42,675 bases of DNA, from assembly GCA_048213135.1 (NCBI GenBank), contig PS015077.1, positions 114,917 through 157,591 of the forward strand. The letters run 5' to 3'. The stretch comes from Reclinomonas americana ATCC 50394 (Eukaryota; Jakobida; Jakobea; Jakobida). The notes under the pieces were generated by a model. The model saw nothing but the letters and a program-made list of their open reading frames with translations. It ran no database searches and had not been told where the DNA came from. A program made the translations under genes and the position numbers. Positions 31,820 to 41,724 of this stretch are shown here, piece after piece; within the stretch, counting starts at the first letter, position 1; each line of letters starts with the position of its first letter.

Positions 31820-34800
31820 CTCGCAGGTTGGTGGCCGGTACCGTGCTTGCATTCTGTTTGCGAATCGCACCAAGTATGTGCAAGCCGGCGCCGACACGCC
31901 CATTTTGGTCATCGGTGTGTTGGTAGCGGCAGTTCTATTCATGTAAAGTGCGCTCTCTTGACGATTGCGTGCTATATTGTGCGACAGGTTCTGTGACTAG
32001 CATCGCGTCGCCGGCCACACCAGTGTACTTTACTGTCGGCACGACAGGATCGCTGGTCCTGGCTGGCTACGCGCTCACATCCGACGATGCGTTTTCGATC
32101 TCGCAGTCGGCTGCCATGTGCGGCGCCAACGCCGCAGCCATCACCATGACTGCACCGTCGGCAGGGCGCACCGCGTCGCAAGTGCCGCTGACACTGAGCT
32201 CCACGGCCAGTGGCTCATTCAAGGTGTGCGTGTCGTACAACGGCACGGTGGCATCGGCACAGGCTGTGAACGATCTCGTTCGCTTCCGCGGTGCGTTGGC
32301 GTCCACTCTGCATGCATGCAGCTGGACGCATCTCTCACTCTCTCCCATATGATATGCTTGCAGGTGCGCTGATTTCGTCGTCGCCCACTGGCATTCAGAC
32401 GAATGTCACGTCCAATGTGAGCATCACCGGCAACGGTCTCAACGCCGGTTCGGTGGTGAAGGCCGTCGGTTCCACCCAAGACTGCTCGGCGAACCAGGCC
32501 GCCACCACCACCATCTCGCCTGTCACGTTGACTGGAACGAGCACGCTCCAGTTCACTGTCCTGTCGACGTTGAGTACGGCATTGTGAATGTGCTATGCCG
32601 TTCTACGCCATTGCTGCGGCTCATTGCTTGTGTACAGGGTCAAGGCGGTGTTGAAACTGTGTGTGCGACAGTTTGCGGATGATGCATATTTGCCGGTGCC
32701 GAATGGCACGCTGGCAATCAACAGTTGCGTGGCGTGGTGTCGGTGAGCATGGTTGCTGGCTCGCAGAGTACTCATGCAGCAGTGCATTGCAGCGTTCGCC
32801 ACGAGCGGCCCGGCCAGCGTGACTGTGCAGAACGCAACACCGTTTGGTTTCGAGGTGGTGTGGCAGCCGTGCCCCGACGACGTCGACAACTTGGTGTCGG
32901 GCTACCAGATCGATATGCGCGGTAACGATGGTCAGACATATTCGTTCCCGCCAACCACAGTGGGAATTCCGTGGCAGGACTTTGACAAGCGTGACAAGCT
33001 TCTGTACAAGTTCTTGACGTTGCCGCCGGACACCACTGTTGCGTGTATGAGGGGAAAATGCGAAAGGACAAGGGTGGCATTGTGCTCAATGATAGTAATA
33101 CATGTATGCAGTACTCGGAGATTCGAGTGACGGCCTACTCGGGCACCGTCAACAGCGGCTCGAGGTTGTCGGACCCCTCTACCATCCGCACACTTGCTGC
33201 TCGTGCGTGGCGTGTGCTTTTTTGTTGCTGTTGAGTGTTGTTGTCGCTGACTCGAAGAATCGTGATCGTTTGCAGCTCCTGGTGAACCGCAGTCGCTGGT
33301 CGGCTCGGGATTTACAGTGGACGATGTTGGCTCGATTCGATGGACGTGGCAGCCGCCGGTGATTCCCGGTTCTCTCCAGCCGTCGTACGCGTACTACCTG
33401 CAGTACCGACTGCAAGGGTCGACCACGTGGTCTCGTCGAGTTCCGGAGACGGGTTCGATCACGGATCTGACGGTGACCACTGGCAGCCTCACGCCAGGTG
33501 CGTAACGCGAGAATTCTCGCCTCCATTATCACCTGTGGTACACACTTACTCACTGCTCCACTCGGGTGCAGGCCTCACGTACGAAGCTCGAGTGTTTGCG
33601 ACCAACAACAGATATGACGGATTCGGTCCGGCATCTGACGTTGCAGCGGCCACACCTCGTTGCGTTCGACAGTTTCCTTGCTTGGCAGTTGTGGTCTGTG
33701 CTCACGGACGACGGTCGCTGTTCGTACCACAGCGCCCGCAACCATCCCTGCGCGCCCTGTTAATTTTGCGGTGCTTGACAATGGCGGCACCATCCAATTC
33801 TTCTGGATTCAGCGCAATAATGGCGTGCCGCTGACCCGCTCCGTGATCACATGCACTGGGTTTGTTGGCGCTGTCTCCTGCTCTGGCTGGTTGTGCTGCT
33901 GCTATTGCCTGTTTCGTTGACTCGTGTGAGTGTCACTACAGCACCCCAAGCACGGAAATGTGGACTGTCGGCGTGCAGGCACCGCTGACGACGTACACCG
34001 TGACGGAGAGCGATGTTCTGAACCAGTTTTCGGACCCAAGTGCGCCGATTTCGTGCACGGTGACCGCTGTTGCCGATGGCAGTGGCTTGACGGCTACGGG
34101 CACGGCTGTGCCGCTCACGCGTTCGCTGCTGGCCGATCATATCGGTGAGCAAACATTGTGTTGCATGACTGTCCATTGGAGGAGGATGTGCACTCACACC
34201 ATGCGCGGGGGCGGTACACGCAGGTGTGATGCGCATGAAGGTGGAGAATCCGTCGGACATCACCGGTGCCGGAGATGCGGACGCACAGACGCCGACACTG
34301 ACGGTCACCACGCGCTCCGGATTCGCGGTGACGTGGAACTTTAGCCCGACCACCTTCTGCATGACGTCGAGTACGGTGGTGACAGTCGACGCCTCCAATC
34401 AGGCGATTCCACTTTCGATCCGCACGGTTACGTCTTGTCAGTGTGCGCACATTGCCGAGAACTTGCTCTTCTCACGTGTCTGCGTGAATATCTGCAGCTG
34501 TCGGCCTTTGTCGATGGTTTCGTGGTCACGACAGACAATGCTTGCACGATGCCACAGCGGGATACGCTGCGAACAGACAACCAGTGGCTGACCTCTGGCG
34601 GCGTAACCATCAACATTCCGTCCACGGTTGCGTGCCTGACCGGTGGTGAAGCCTGACGGACGGCTTCTGCTTTTTCCTCACCTCCTTTGTTGTGTGTCTT
34701 GCAGGTTGGTGACGTCGATCCACATCTCTTTAAGTACGACCCGGTCACTGGACAGCTGTCGGTCTCCGAGACCGCATGCGGCGGACTGCAAACGTACAAT

Positions 34801-35559
34801 CGTGCCAATGGCGATTTGACTGCTGTTGGATGTGCCGATGGCACGTACGCCATTGTCCGCAGCTTTGATCCAGGTGCGTGTGAAGCTGTGCTGGGCGACG
34901 ACGAGCATGTAGGAGAGATGCTCACTGCGTTTCTCGTTCTGTGTGCGTGTGTGTGCGTGCTTGTGCCTGCAGTGGTGGTTGTGAAGCCTGCCGTGTCGGA
35001 CAAGTGCGCTTGCGAGTGGTACTGCATTTTGTTGATTGTTGTGGGATGCGGCGTCGTGGCCTTTGCCTTGTATGCCGGCCTGCGTTGGTTCCTCCTGCAG
35101 CCGTCGGGAGCCAAGGGAGCGCCTCCGGCGCTCTCTGCGTATGGCGCTGGCGCCTTGGTTTGTCGATCGATCGGGGGTGCTCATTTTTGTTGCTGTTCTT
35201 GTGTTCTCACGTTGGTTGTTTTCTTTTCGGCAGACCACGGTCGATGTGCACGACGCTGAGGTTGCGGTGCGTTATCAGTATTGTTGTCGTTGTCGTGCAT
35301 GTTCCTTTGACGACTTACATTTGATGATTGCAGAGCCCTGTTGCTCGACGATCTGGGCTGATCGATTTGAGAACTCTGTCGCCCACCAAGTTGCGTCAGC
35401 CACCACCACTGTCTCCATGTTGGCGACGCAGCTTTCTTACCTGCCTCTTCTCCTCGCAGTCGTGCTTCGTTGCTGGCTGAGGGGTAAGTGATGCAATCAT
35501 TTATTCGAGCTACGTTGAGCCTAACTTACCCTCGTTCCGCAGCTCAACGTCGCCAGTAA
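16723..35559 (+). CDS. Giant type I membrane protein: pseudo-subtilase, tandem Ig-like modules, FN3, TM
   Basis: Signal peptide (MRHAYLVAIAAALVLVIAP, 16723) and a prodomain-like region are followed by a subtilisin-like (S8) domain, about 18430-20890. It is recognisable by GKNQRIG, HRK, NGTHMAGTISGN, LTVGAS, GIQVVAPG and VAALLREYL, but the triad Asp, His and Ser are Val, Asn and Phe. Next come a subtilase-type jelly-roll (LRMTLAWTEF, NDLNLVL, AAGTYRAYIY; 21370-22440), a cadherin-like domain (22517-22797), 19 modules of about 99 residues (22872-31194), further divergent modules to about 32700, at least two and probably three FN3 domains (about 32790-34140), a membrane-proximal region, a transmembrane helix (YCILLIVVGCGVVAFALYAG, about 35020) and a short tail ending EAQRRQ. 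The many short introns are mostly phase-consistent; some joins at 19490-19680 and 20100-20200 were chosen by phase and homology. Probably 3,500-4,000 residues, allowing for gaps. Likely a surface receptor or adhesin. Confidence 0.82.
18430..20890 (+). other. Subtilisin-like (S8) domain lacking the catalytic triad
   Basis: Spread over about a dozen exons of the giant gene. The exon at 18509 reads GMNVSGVDYFNCFF where active relatives have a DTG motif, so Asp is Val (18517-18519). The next motif reads SNGTHMAGT for GHGTHVAGT, so the catalytic His is Asn (18845-18847). The GTSMATP motif reads SEFPPTA just before VAGVAALLREYL, so Ser is Phe (20306-20308). The surrounding scaffold is preserved, which argues for selection on the fold rather than decay. 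Confidence 0.8.
19219..19223 (+). other. Candidate 5-nt microexon (AACCA)
   Basis: Upstream coding ends ATG TCG at 19140 and is followed by GTTCGTAC. The next usable acceptor is TTACAG at 19218, then AACCA, then the donor GTTGCGTT at 19224. The next acceptor, TTTGCAG, precedes AGCGTACATCGTG. Joining gives MGHLMSNQAYIVLHGE, in phase and of the length expected for this stretch of the subtilase fold. Skipping the five bases breaks the frame. Confidence 0.4.
20927..21328. other. Assembly gap (402 N) in the giant gene
   Basis: Lies between the end of the subtilisin-like domain and the jelly-roll region. It may hide one or more exons. Confidence 0.99.
22872..31194 (+). repeat. Array of 19 two-exon modules encoding about 99-residue Ig-like repeats
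   Basis: Each module has exon A (about 233 nt, TVTNVTPTSIIGNN through ITLK) and exon B (about 64 nt, LCVQQGSAVWIDSTFSIT). A to B is joined by a phase 0 intron and B to the next A by a phase 1 intron, so each module is a symmetric 1-1 unit that can be added or lost without shifting the frame. The sequence pattern (P..G....V.LTG..L..L..V, a conserved Cys, then LC) suggests an IPT/TIG-like beta-sandwich; this assignment is inference. Exon A starts include 22872, 23336, 23777, 24216, 24661, 25101, 25547, 25988, 26433, 26865 and 27295, with further copies to the last exon B ending at 31194. Confidence 0.9.
23336..27294 (+). repeat. Nine near-identical tandem modules, about 440 nt each, introns included
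   Basis: Starts are spaced 441, 439, 445, 440, 446, 441, 445, 432 and 430 nt apart. Coding parts differ by scattered, mostly silent changes, and both introns are also conserved (for example the TTTGATGGTGCAGAAACAAGTGGTC and ACTGACAGCTGCT tracts, written here as partial motifs). This indicates recent duplication or ongoing gene conversion; modules outside this block are much more diverged. Confidence 0.9.
31548..31711. other. Assembly gap (164 N) with duplicated flanks
   Basis: The 33 nt before the gap (ACATCGTCGGTCAGTGGA then TCCGTGCACACGCC) recur immediately after it with one extra G. The two contig ends therefore appear to overlap, and the gap is probably artificial. Confidence 0.85.
31776..31817. 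repeat. (TG)n microsatellite in an intron of the giant gene
   Basis: About 40 nt of TG repeats just upstream of the acceptor TCTCGCAG. Confidence 0.95.
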
Positions 35560-35656
35560 ACTCGCCGTAAGGCCCGCCAGACAATGAAGAATGTACACTT
35601 GTTTTCATCAACAAAGTCCAGCGTCCTTCGTTTTCGTGTGTCCTGAATCGTCGTCG

Positions 35657-38600
35657 ATGGGTTGTGCGGCGCCAGTAGCCGCCTCGCGTCCACGCGCTGG
35701 TTTGCACATCTGATAGCACGCTACACTTGTGCTTGGCATACAGTCCTCACTGCGTCGCGCGCAGTGTACGATGATCCACCAACCGTGTACACACCGATTC
35801 CACCGCAGGTGTGCGATCGCATCGCCACGAGTAGTAGCGCTCTCCCCACACTCACACACATGTGCGCACTCTCTCTGCGAGCAGTTTGCGCCGGTGACTT
35901 CTCCGGCGCTGCTGCCACATTCACCGATGGCTTCGCCACCGACGCCATCCTCGTTGGTCGTTGCGGCGCGATCGCCACCGCAGCAATTCACTCCCGTACG
36001 CACGCCCAGCCGCATGATGAACCTCTCACACACAGCGACGCCACCGGTTAGTGCTGTTCACAAGAACGTTCTTATGAGTGCGCGATCTGTTGTGTGATGA
36101 ACAAACGCGGCTGCAGAATGCCACTCCGCTGGCCGTCTTGCGTGACAAGATCGAGCAACTGCGAATGCGCTGTCTCATGCGGTTGCGTGGTGATCGCCTT
36201 CGGCAGTGCTCGTCGCCCTGTGCGTCTCCTCATCTCGTGATCGTTCACCACGCCTCCAGCATCCGCGATGAACTGGAGTTGGCGTATCGCAGCTGCTTGG
36301 CTGTGCCAGTGAGCGCCGAGGTGATGGCGGGTCGGCATCTGCACGACACCACAAACGTGCCAGCGTGGGATCTGCTCGTGGAGTTTGCGAAACAAGACAG
36401 CGATCGCGTACTGCTGGTAGTCGGGCCGAGCGGGAGCGGCAAGACGATGCTGGCTCACAATCTGGAGGCGTTTATGTGGGAGGTTGGATCGCGATGTTGT
36501 GCGTGTGGGCGATGCACGTGTGTGTGGCTCACTCGCTTGTGCTCGCATGCACACTGGCAGAACTGGGAGTGGGGCAACTCGGCGCCCATTCCGGTGCGTG
36601 TGCCTCTGGATCTGTGCCTGCTCGACGATGTCGTCAGTGGCGAGTTCTGGGATCGTCTGCTGGCGCACGAGGGCTTCACGTTTGACGAGGTTTGTGTTGA
36701 TTCTCCACACATACTCTCCTTGCCATTTGCTCATGTGTCGCCGTCGTCGATGATGGCATCTAGCGAGCTGCGCTCAAGGTGCACCACGAAATCGTCTTCT
36801 TGTGTGACGCCTACGAGAGCCTGGCACCGAATCCTCCCAATCTCTACACTCACAACCGCCTGTCGGTTCGATACGCTATCAAGCTCCGCACGTCGCGGTT
36901 GCGACCATTCTCGCTCACACGCTCCCTTCATTCGTGCAGGCGTGGCAGGCAAAGCTCGTTGTGCTGTGCGACAGCGGCTTTATTCGCTCGTTCAAGCACG
37001 GCAACCTCTTCACCACCCTCTTCTCTCCAATATCAGCGTTTCCGACGCTGGGTAGTCCGCTCATACCCGGCCTGTCGCAGTGCTTCCTGAAACCGCTCAA
37101 CGATTCGCAACTGAATGCGTTTCTGCAAGAGTTGCGCTGCACTGTCGATCTCATTGTTGGTGTGTTGTCGTCGTCGTCGTCGTTCACCTCATGACGAATT
37201 CCGGGCCCCCAGGTTCGTCAAGACACCACATACGCAGTCGCGCGACTGGCAAGTGTACAGAAGGCAGCTGGAGGGTGTACCAGGCCTGCTGACCCTGTGT
37301 CGTGAGGTGCTGTCATCAGTCGCCCCTTGTCGCTTGCGTAACCCACGCACACTGAACAAGCTGTTGCGTGTTGCTTGCGCAGCCGTTGTATCTGAACCTT
37401 GCACTGGCCTGTTTGCCGGTTTCGTTCGCGGACGGCGATGTTGACGCAGCGTTTTCAACTGCCACGCATCGTGCACCGCTGAAGTCATACGAGCTGATCG
37501 GCGCGTTTGTTCGATGGTGGTTCACCAATGTCATTCGACAGCCGCCATTTGCGCAGGTGTTGTTGTTGTTGTTGTTGTGACGCCCACTACCAGCTGCTCA
37601 TTGACATCACCTGTGTCTGCAGGCCTTTACTCGAGAGCCGAGTCTCGCGCAGTCACTTCTCCCGTTTGGCAAGACTATTGCCTTTTGGTTGCTTGCCACC
37701 CCCGCTGCGCAAGTGTCGGAGGAGTGCTGCCCTGTCGGGTGGCAGTACATCAACAGTCTGTGCCATCCGACGCAACTGGATCTGCTTGTTCGCGCGGTCA
37801 GTTGTGCGGAGTATTCTCGTTGTTGTTGGTGTGCAGCTAGCTGATGCGCCATAATCAGGGCTGCATGTCGTGGACAGAGCAGGGTGGAATTCAGTTTGCA
37901 CACAGAGCATTGTTTGCGTACTTTGCCGCAGTGGAGACGGTGGAAACATGTGTGGCTGGCGGAGATAGACTCGAAGCGCACGCATTCAATCATCGCATCT
38001 TGACTTCGGAGGTGCGTTGTGTGTCTCTGCTCTGTCCCTGAAAAGCAAAGTTGACCTGGTTGTCGTCGCGCACACGTCAGCGACAATTGGTGTCCTTTAT
38101 CGGCGAGAGTGCCCAACGCAATGCGCAAGTGGCCGCTCGCTTGTTTGAGATTGTACAGAGCTCTGCGACGCGACCGGAGATGGCCATCGCTGCCAGCAAT
38201 GCTGCAACGGGTGCTTATTTTCCCATGGATTCAACGGCATTTCTTTTTTGCCTCTCATTCTCTATCTCTCCGTGCAGTGCTCAACTGGGCCAGTTTTTCG
38301 TTTGCCAACCAGAACATGGCCCATGTGCGACTCCCGTACGTTGACTTTTCGCGAGTGCGTCTATTGTCTCCGTGTGCGTGCGTGATTGCTCTCGTTTTGC
38401 TGACAACAGCACAGGCGTGGCTCGATGGCACGAATTTGGAGGGTGCGCACCTTCAGCACGCTGTGCTGGAGAAAGCGTGGCTGCGGCGAGCCAATCTGCG
38501 GAATGCCGACTTGTCGGACGCTGTGCTTCGAATGCATCCACACATGCACCATCCGGGCTGGGTCATGTGTGTGGCACTCTCTGCCAGTGGTTTGCACCTG

Positions 38601-41139
38601 GCCACTGGCTGCAAGGACTCGATGCTGCGGATATGTGCGTACTCGAATTGCAGCGTGGCGCGTGTTTTGTGAATGCTGTGAGTGACGGGTACCGTGTGTG
38701 CAGGGGACACGGAGGTGTTTGAGTGCGAGCGAGTGCTCGCCGGTCACACGGGCATGATCGAATGTGTTGCCTGGCTGCCGAGTTCTGCCATGGTGGTATC
38801 CGGCAGTGACGATTGTACTCTCCGCCTGTGGCATGTGGAAAAAGGAGTGTGTTTGCGCGTGCTGAACGGGCACACCAAGTGGGTCAGGTGAGAACGAACT
38901 GTTTCGCAACTCGGTCATCGTGGGTCATTCTCACACACTCCGCATCTGCTCGTGTGCAGGAGTCTGGCCCTCGCTGGTGGGTCGCTGATTGTGAGCTGTG
39001 GCGATGACGGCACGGTGCGCTCGTGGCCCTTTCGCACCTCGGGCGACGGCAAGGTCATTGACACGCTCCCGGAGCATTTGACCTGCATCGCGTCGTCTGG
39101 CGACGGTGCGCTCATAGGCGCGGGAGGCGACGGAAACACAGTGTATGTGTGGAGTGCCACACAGAGTACACGACTTGCCGTTCTGCACGGGCATCACGAA
39201 GAAGTCAGGTAGATGCAGCAGGCGTTGCAAGTGTCTTCTCGGTGTCTGACTGGCGGCGTTTTGCAGTGATGTTGCCTTTTCTCCCGACGGCCAGCTACTC
39301 GCCTCTGCGTCATTGGATCGACGTGTGTTGCTGTGGAAGACTCCGCCGGCTGATGCCGCACCCGATTTGAATGCCGACCACAAGCCGGTGTTGGAAATGT
39401 CTCACCCAGGCATGGTCAAGGTACGCTGCGCGGCATTGCGTGTGGCATGCCCACAGCGCCGCGTTTCACGCGAGTCTCACTCCTTGGTCCAACAGTGCCT
39501 GGCCTTCTCACCTGTTGGTCACATGCTGGCCACCGGGTGCGTGGACCTTGGCATGCGACTGTGGGACACGATCACTGGCGTTCTTCTCGCCACGCTTGAG
39601 CACGGCCCCACAGACTGGCCAACGGCGGCTGTGTTCACGCACGATGGAGAGTCCGTCATCTATGCCAGTCGCGACAGCGCAGTGCGCTTGGTGAGTGATG
39701 CAGTCACCTTTTCTGGTTGCTTTCTCGTGTCGACTCACAACGTGTGCGCAGTGGAGCCCACACGACAGGTGTGTCCTTGCGGCTTGCGCCAGGTGGTTTC
39801 GATTGCGCCCTCTGTGCTCATCTGCTCCTTTCTCCACAGTTTCCGTTCCCCCACCGCCGGTCAAGAGCACCATGGCAGCGTGCAGGCAGTGGCGGTTTCA
39901 CCCGATGGTCGCACACTGGCCACCTCTTGTGAGGATGCCAATGTTCGAGTGTGGAACGTGACAAATGGGCGACTGCTGGCCTGTCTGAGCGCGCATCGAG
40001 CGCCGGTGCTGGTGAGCTGCCGCCTCCGTCTCCACATACCACTTGTCGCTGTGATCTCACACACAAGTGGCGACGTGCATGCAGAATCTTCTCTTTTCTC
40101 GCGACAGTCAACTGCTCTTGTCGTTCGGAAGCGACATGGTGATCCATGTGTGGAGTGCGGAGCAGTTTGTTCTGCTGCGCACTCTGTCGGGTCTCACGTC
40201 GGAGGTGACGTGCGGAGATTTCTCTGCCGACGGGTCGTTGTTAATCACCGGGTCACTGGACTTTGGTGTTCAACGCTGGCTCTTCTCGACTGGCCTCGTA
40301 CTGCGCACTCACGTTGGCCACGTCGATGCTGTCACCTCTGTGGCGTGCTCCTCGGATGGCGTCAGCGTAGTTTCTGGTTCTCGCGACACTACAATCCGGC
40401 TGTGGAGTGAGACCGACTGTTTGCGCATTCTCTCTGGGCATCGCGGTACCATTAGCAGGTGTGTGTGCGTGCTGGGAGACTGACAAGTGGTGAGAAGAAA
40501 ACAAAGATTTATGTTTTCTTTCCGCAGCTTGGCTTTTGTGGGTCAAGGAGAGCGCCTGGTCTCAGCCTCCAATGATGGCACACTGCGCTTGGTGAGAGTT
40601 CGCGCTTGTATGCATGTAATTTCCATTGTGTGTGTGTCTCACCGCGCTCACCTCACGCAGTGGTCACTGTTGACGTTTGAATGCTGGCTGACGATCGAGA
40701 CCAGCCTTCGCACGGTTCACTCGGTGGCCTTGTCGCCGGACTCGAAGATTGCTGCGGTGGCCGGCGATGGCCTCGATGTGCTGCTGGTGGCGTTGGATAC
40801 GGGGCGCACGGTGGCGACGCTGGCCGGACACACAGCTGCAGTTCGCAGCGTGCGCTTTGCGGGCGACAATTTACTGGTACTGACTCGGCTCTCCGTCGAT
40901 TTCGTACAAAAAGGATTCAGCTCACTATTGTTTGCGTGTTGCAGAGCGGTGGCGACGACGGTACCGCCCTGCTGTGGAACTTGACCAGCCTCATGGACGA
41001 GTCCGTCGATCCTTGTAATGTGCCCGTGGAGTGGTGCGCCGGAACGCACCTGCTGCATCTGCGTGGTGCTTGTGTCGACGGCATTCGTGGTCTCTCCAGT
41101 GCGCAGGAACTGATGCTTCGCCAGAACGCTGTAAGATAA
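35657..41139 (+). CDS. NLR-like STAND ATPase: NACHT, pentapeptide-type repeats, 14 WD40 repeats
   Basis: Begins MGCAAPVAAS, a possible N-terminal lipidation site, followed by a Pro/Ser-rich linker. The NACHT module has Walker A GPSGSGKT (36423-36446), PIPVRVPLDLCLLDD (about 36580), a Walker B-like IVFLCDAYES (36791-36820), WQAKLVVLCDSGF (about 36945) and a winged-helix motif, IQFAHRALFAYFAA (about 37895). Pentapeptide-type repeats follow (LDGTNLEGAHLQHAVLEKAW, then RANLRNADLSDAV, about 38418-38525). I then count 14 WD40 repeats from 38550 to 41000, enough for two seven-bladed propellers as in APAF-1-like proteins. Stop TAA is at 41137-41139. Known STAND proteins are autoinhibited switches that oligomerise when the repeat domain senses a ligand. 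Walker B has Cys-Asp-Ala-Tyr-Glu-Ser instead of the usual Asp-Gly-Tyr-Asp-Glu, and the usual sensor Arg after WQAK is absent. The start lies 97 nt after the giant receptor gene. Confidence 0.87.
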
Positions 41140-41191
41140 TGCATGTACAAAAGGACCATGGTATTTTTGTTTTACTTTCTCCACCGCCACT

Positions 41192-41724
41192 NNNNNNNNN
41201 NNNNNNNNNNNNNNNNNNNNNNNNNNNNNNNNNNNNNNNNNNNNNNNNNNNNNNNNNNNNNNNNNNNNNNNNNNNNNNNNNNNNNNNNNNNNNNNNNNNN
41301 NNNNNNNNNNNNNNNNNNNNNNNNNNNNNNNNNNNNNNNNNNNNNNNNNNNNNNNNNNNNNNNNNNNNNNNNNNNNNNNNNNNNNNNNNNNNNNNNNNNN
41401 NNNNNNNNNNNNNNNNNNNNNNNNNNNNNNNNNNNNNNNNNNNNNNNNNNNNNNNNNNNNNNNNNNNNNNNNNNNNNNNNNNNNNNNNNNNNNNNNNNNN
41501 NNNNNNNNNNNNNNNNNNNNNNNNNNNNNNNNNNNNNNNNNNNNNNNNNNNNNNNNNNNNNNNNNNNNNNNNNNNNNNNNNNNNNNNNNNNNNNNNNNNN
41601 NNNNNNNNNNNNNNNNNNNNNNNNNNNNNNNNNNNNNNNNNNNNNNNNNNNNNNNNNNNNNNNNNNNNNNNNNNNNNNNNNNNNNNNNNNNNNNNNNNNN
41701 NNNNNNNNNNNNNNNNNNNNNNNN
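41192..41724. other. Assembly gap (533 N) between convergent genes
   Basis: Hides the 3' end of the minus-strand coiled-coil gene. Only 52 nt of intergenic sequence is visible after the stop codon at 41139. Confidence 0.99.
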
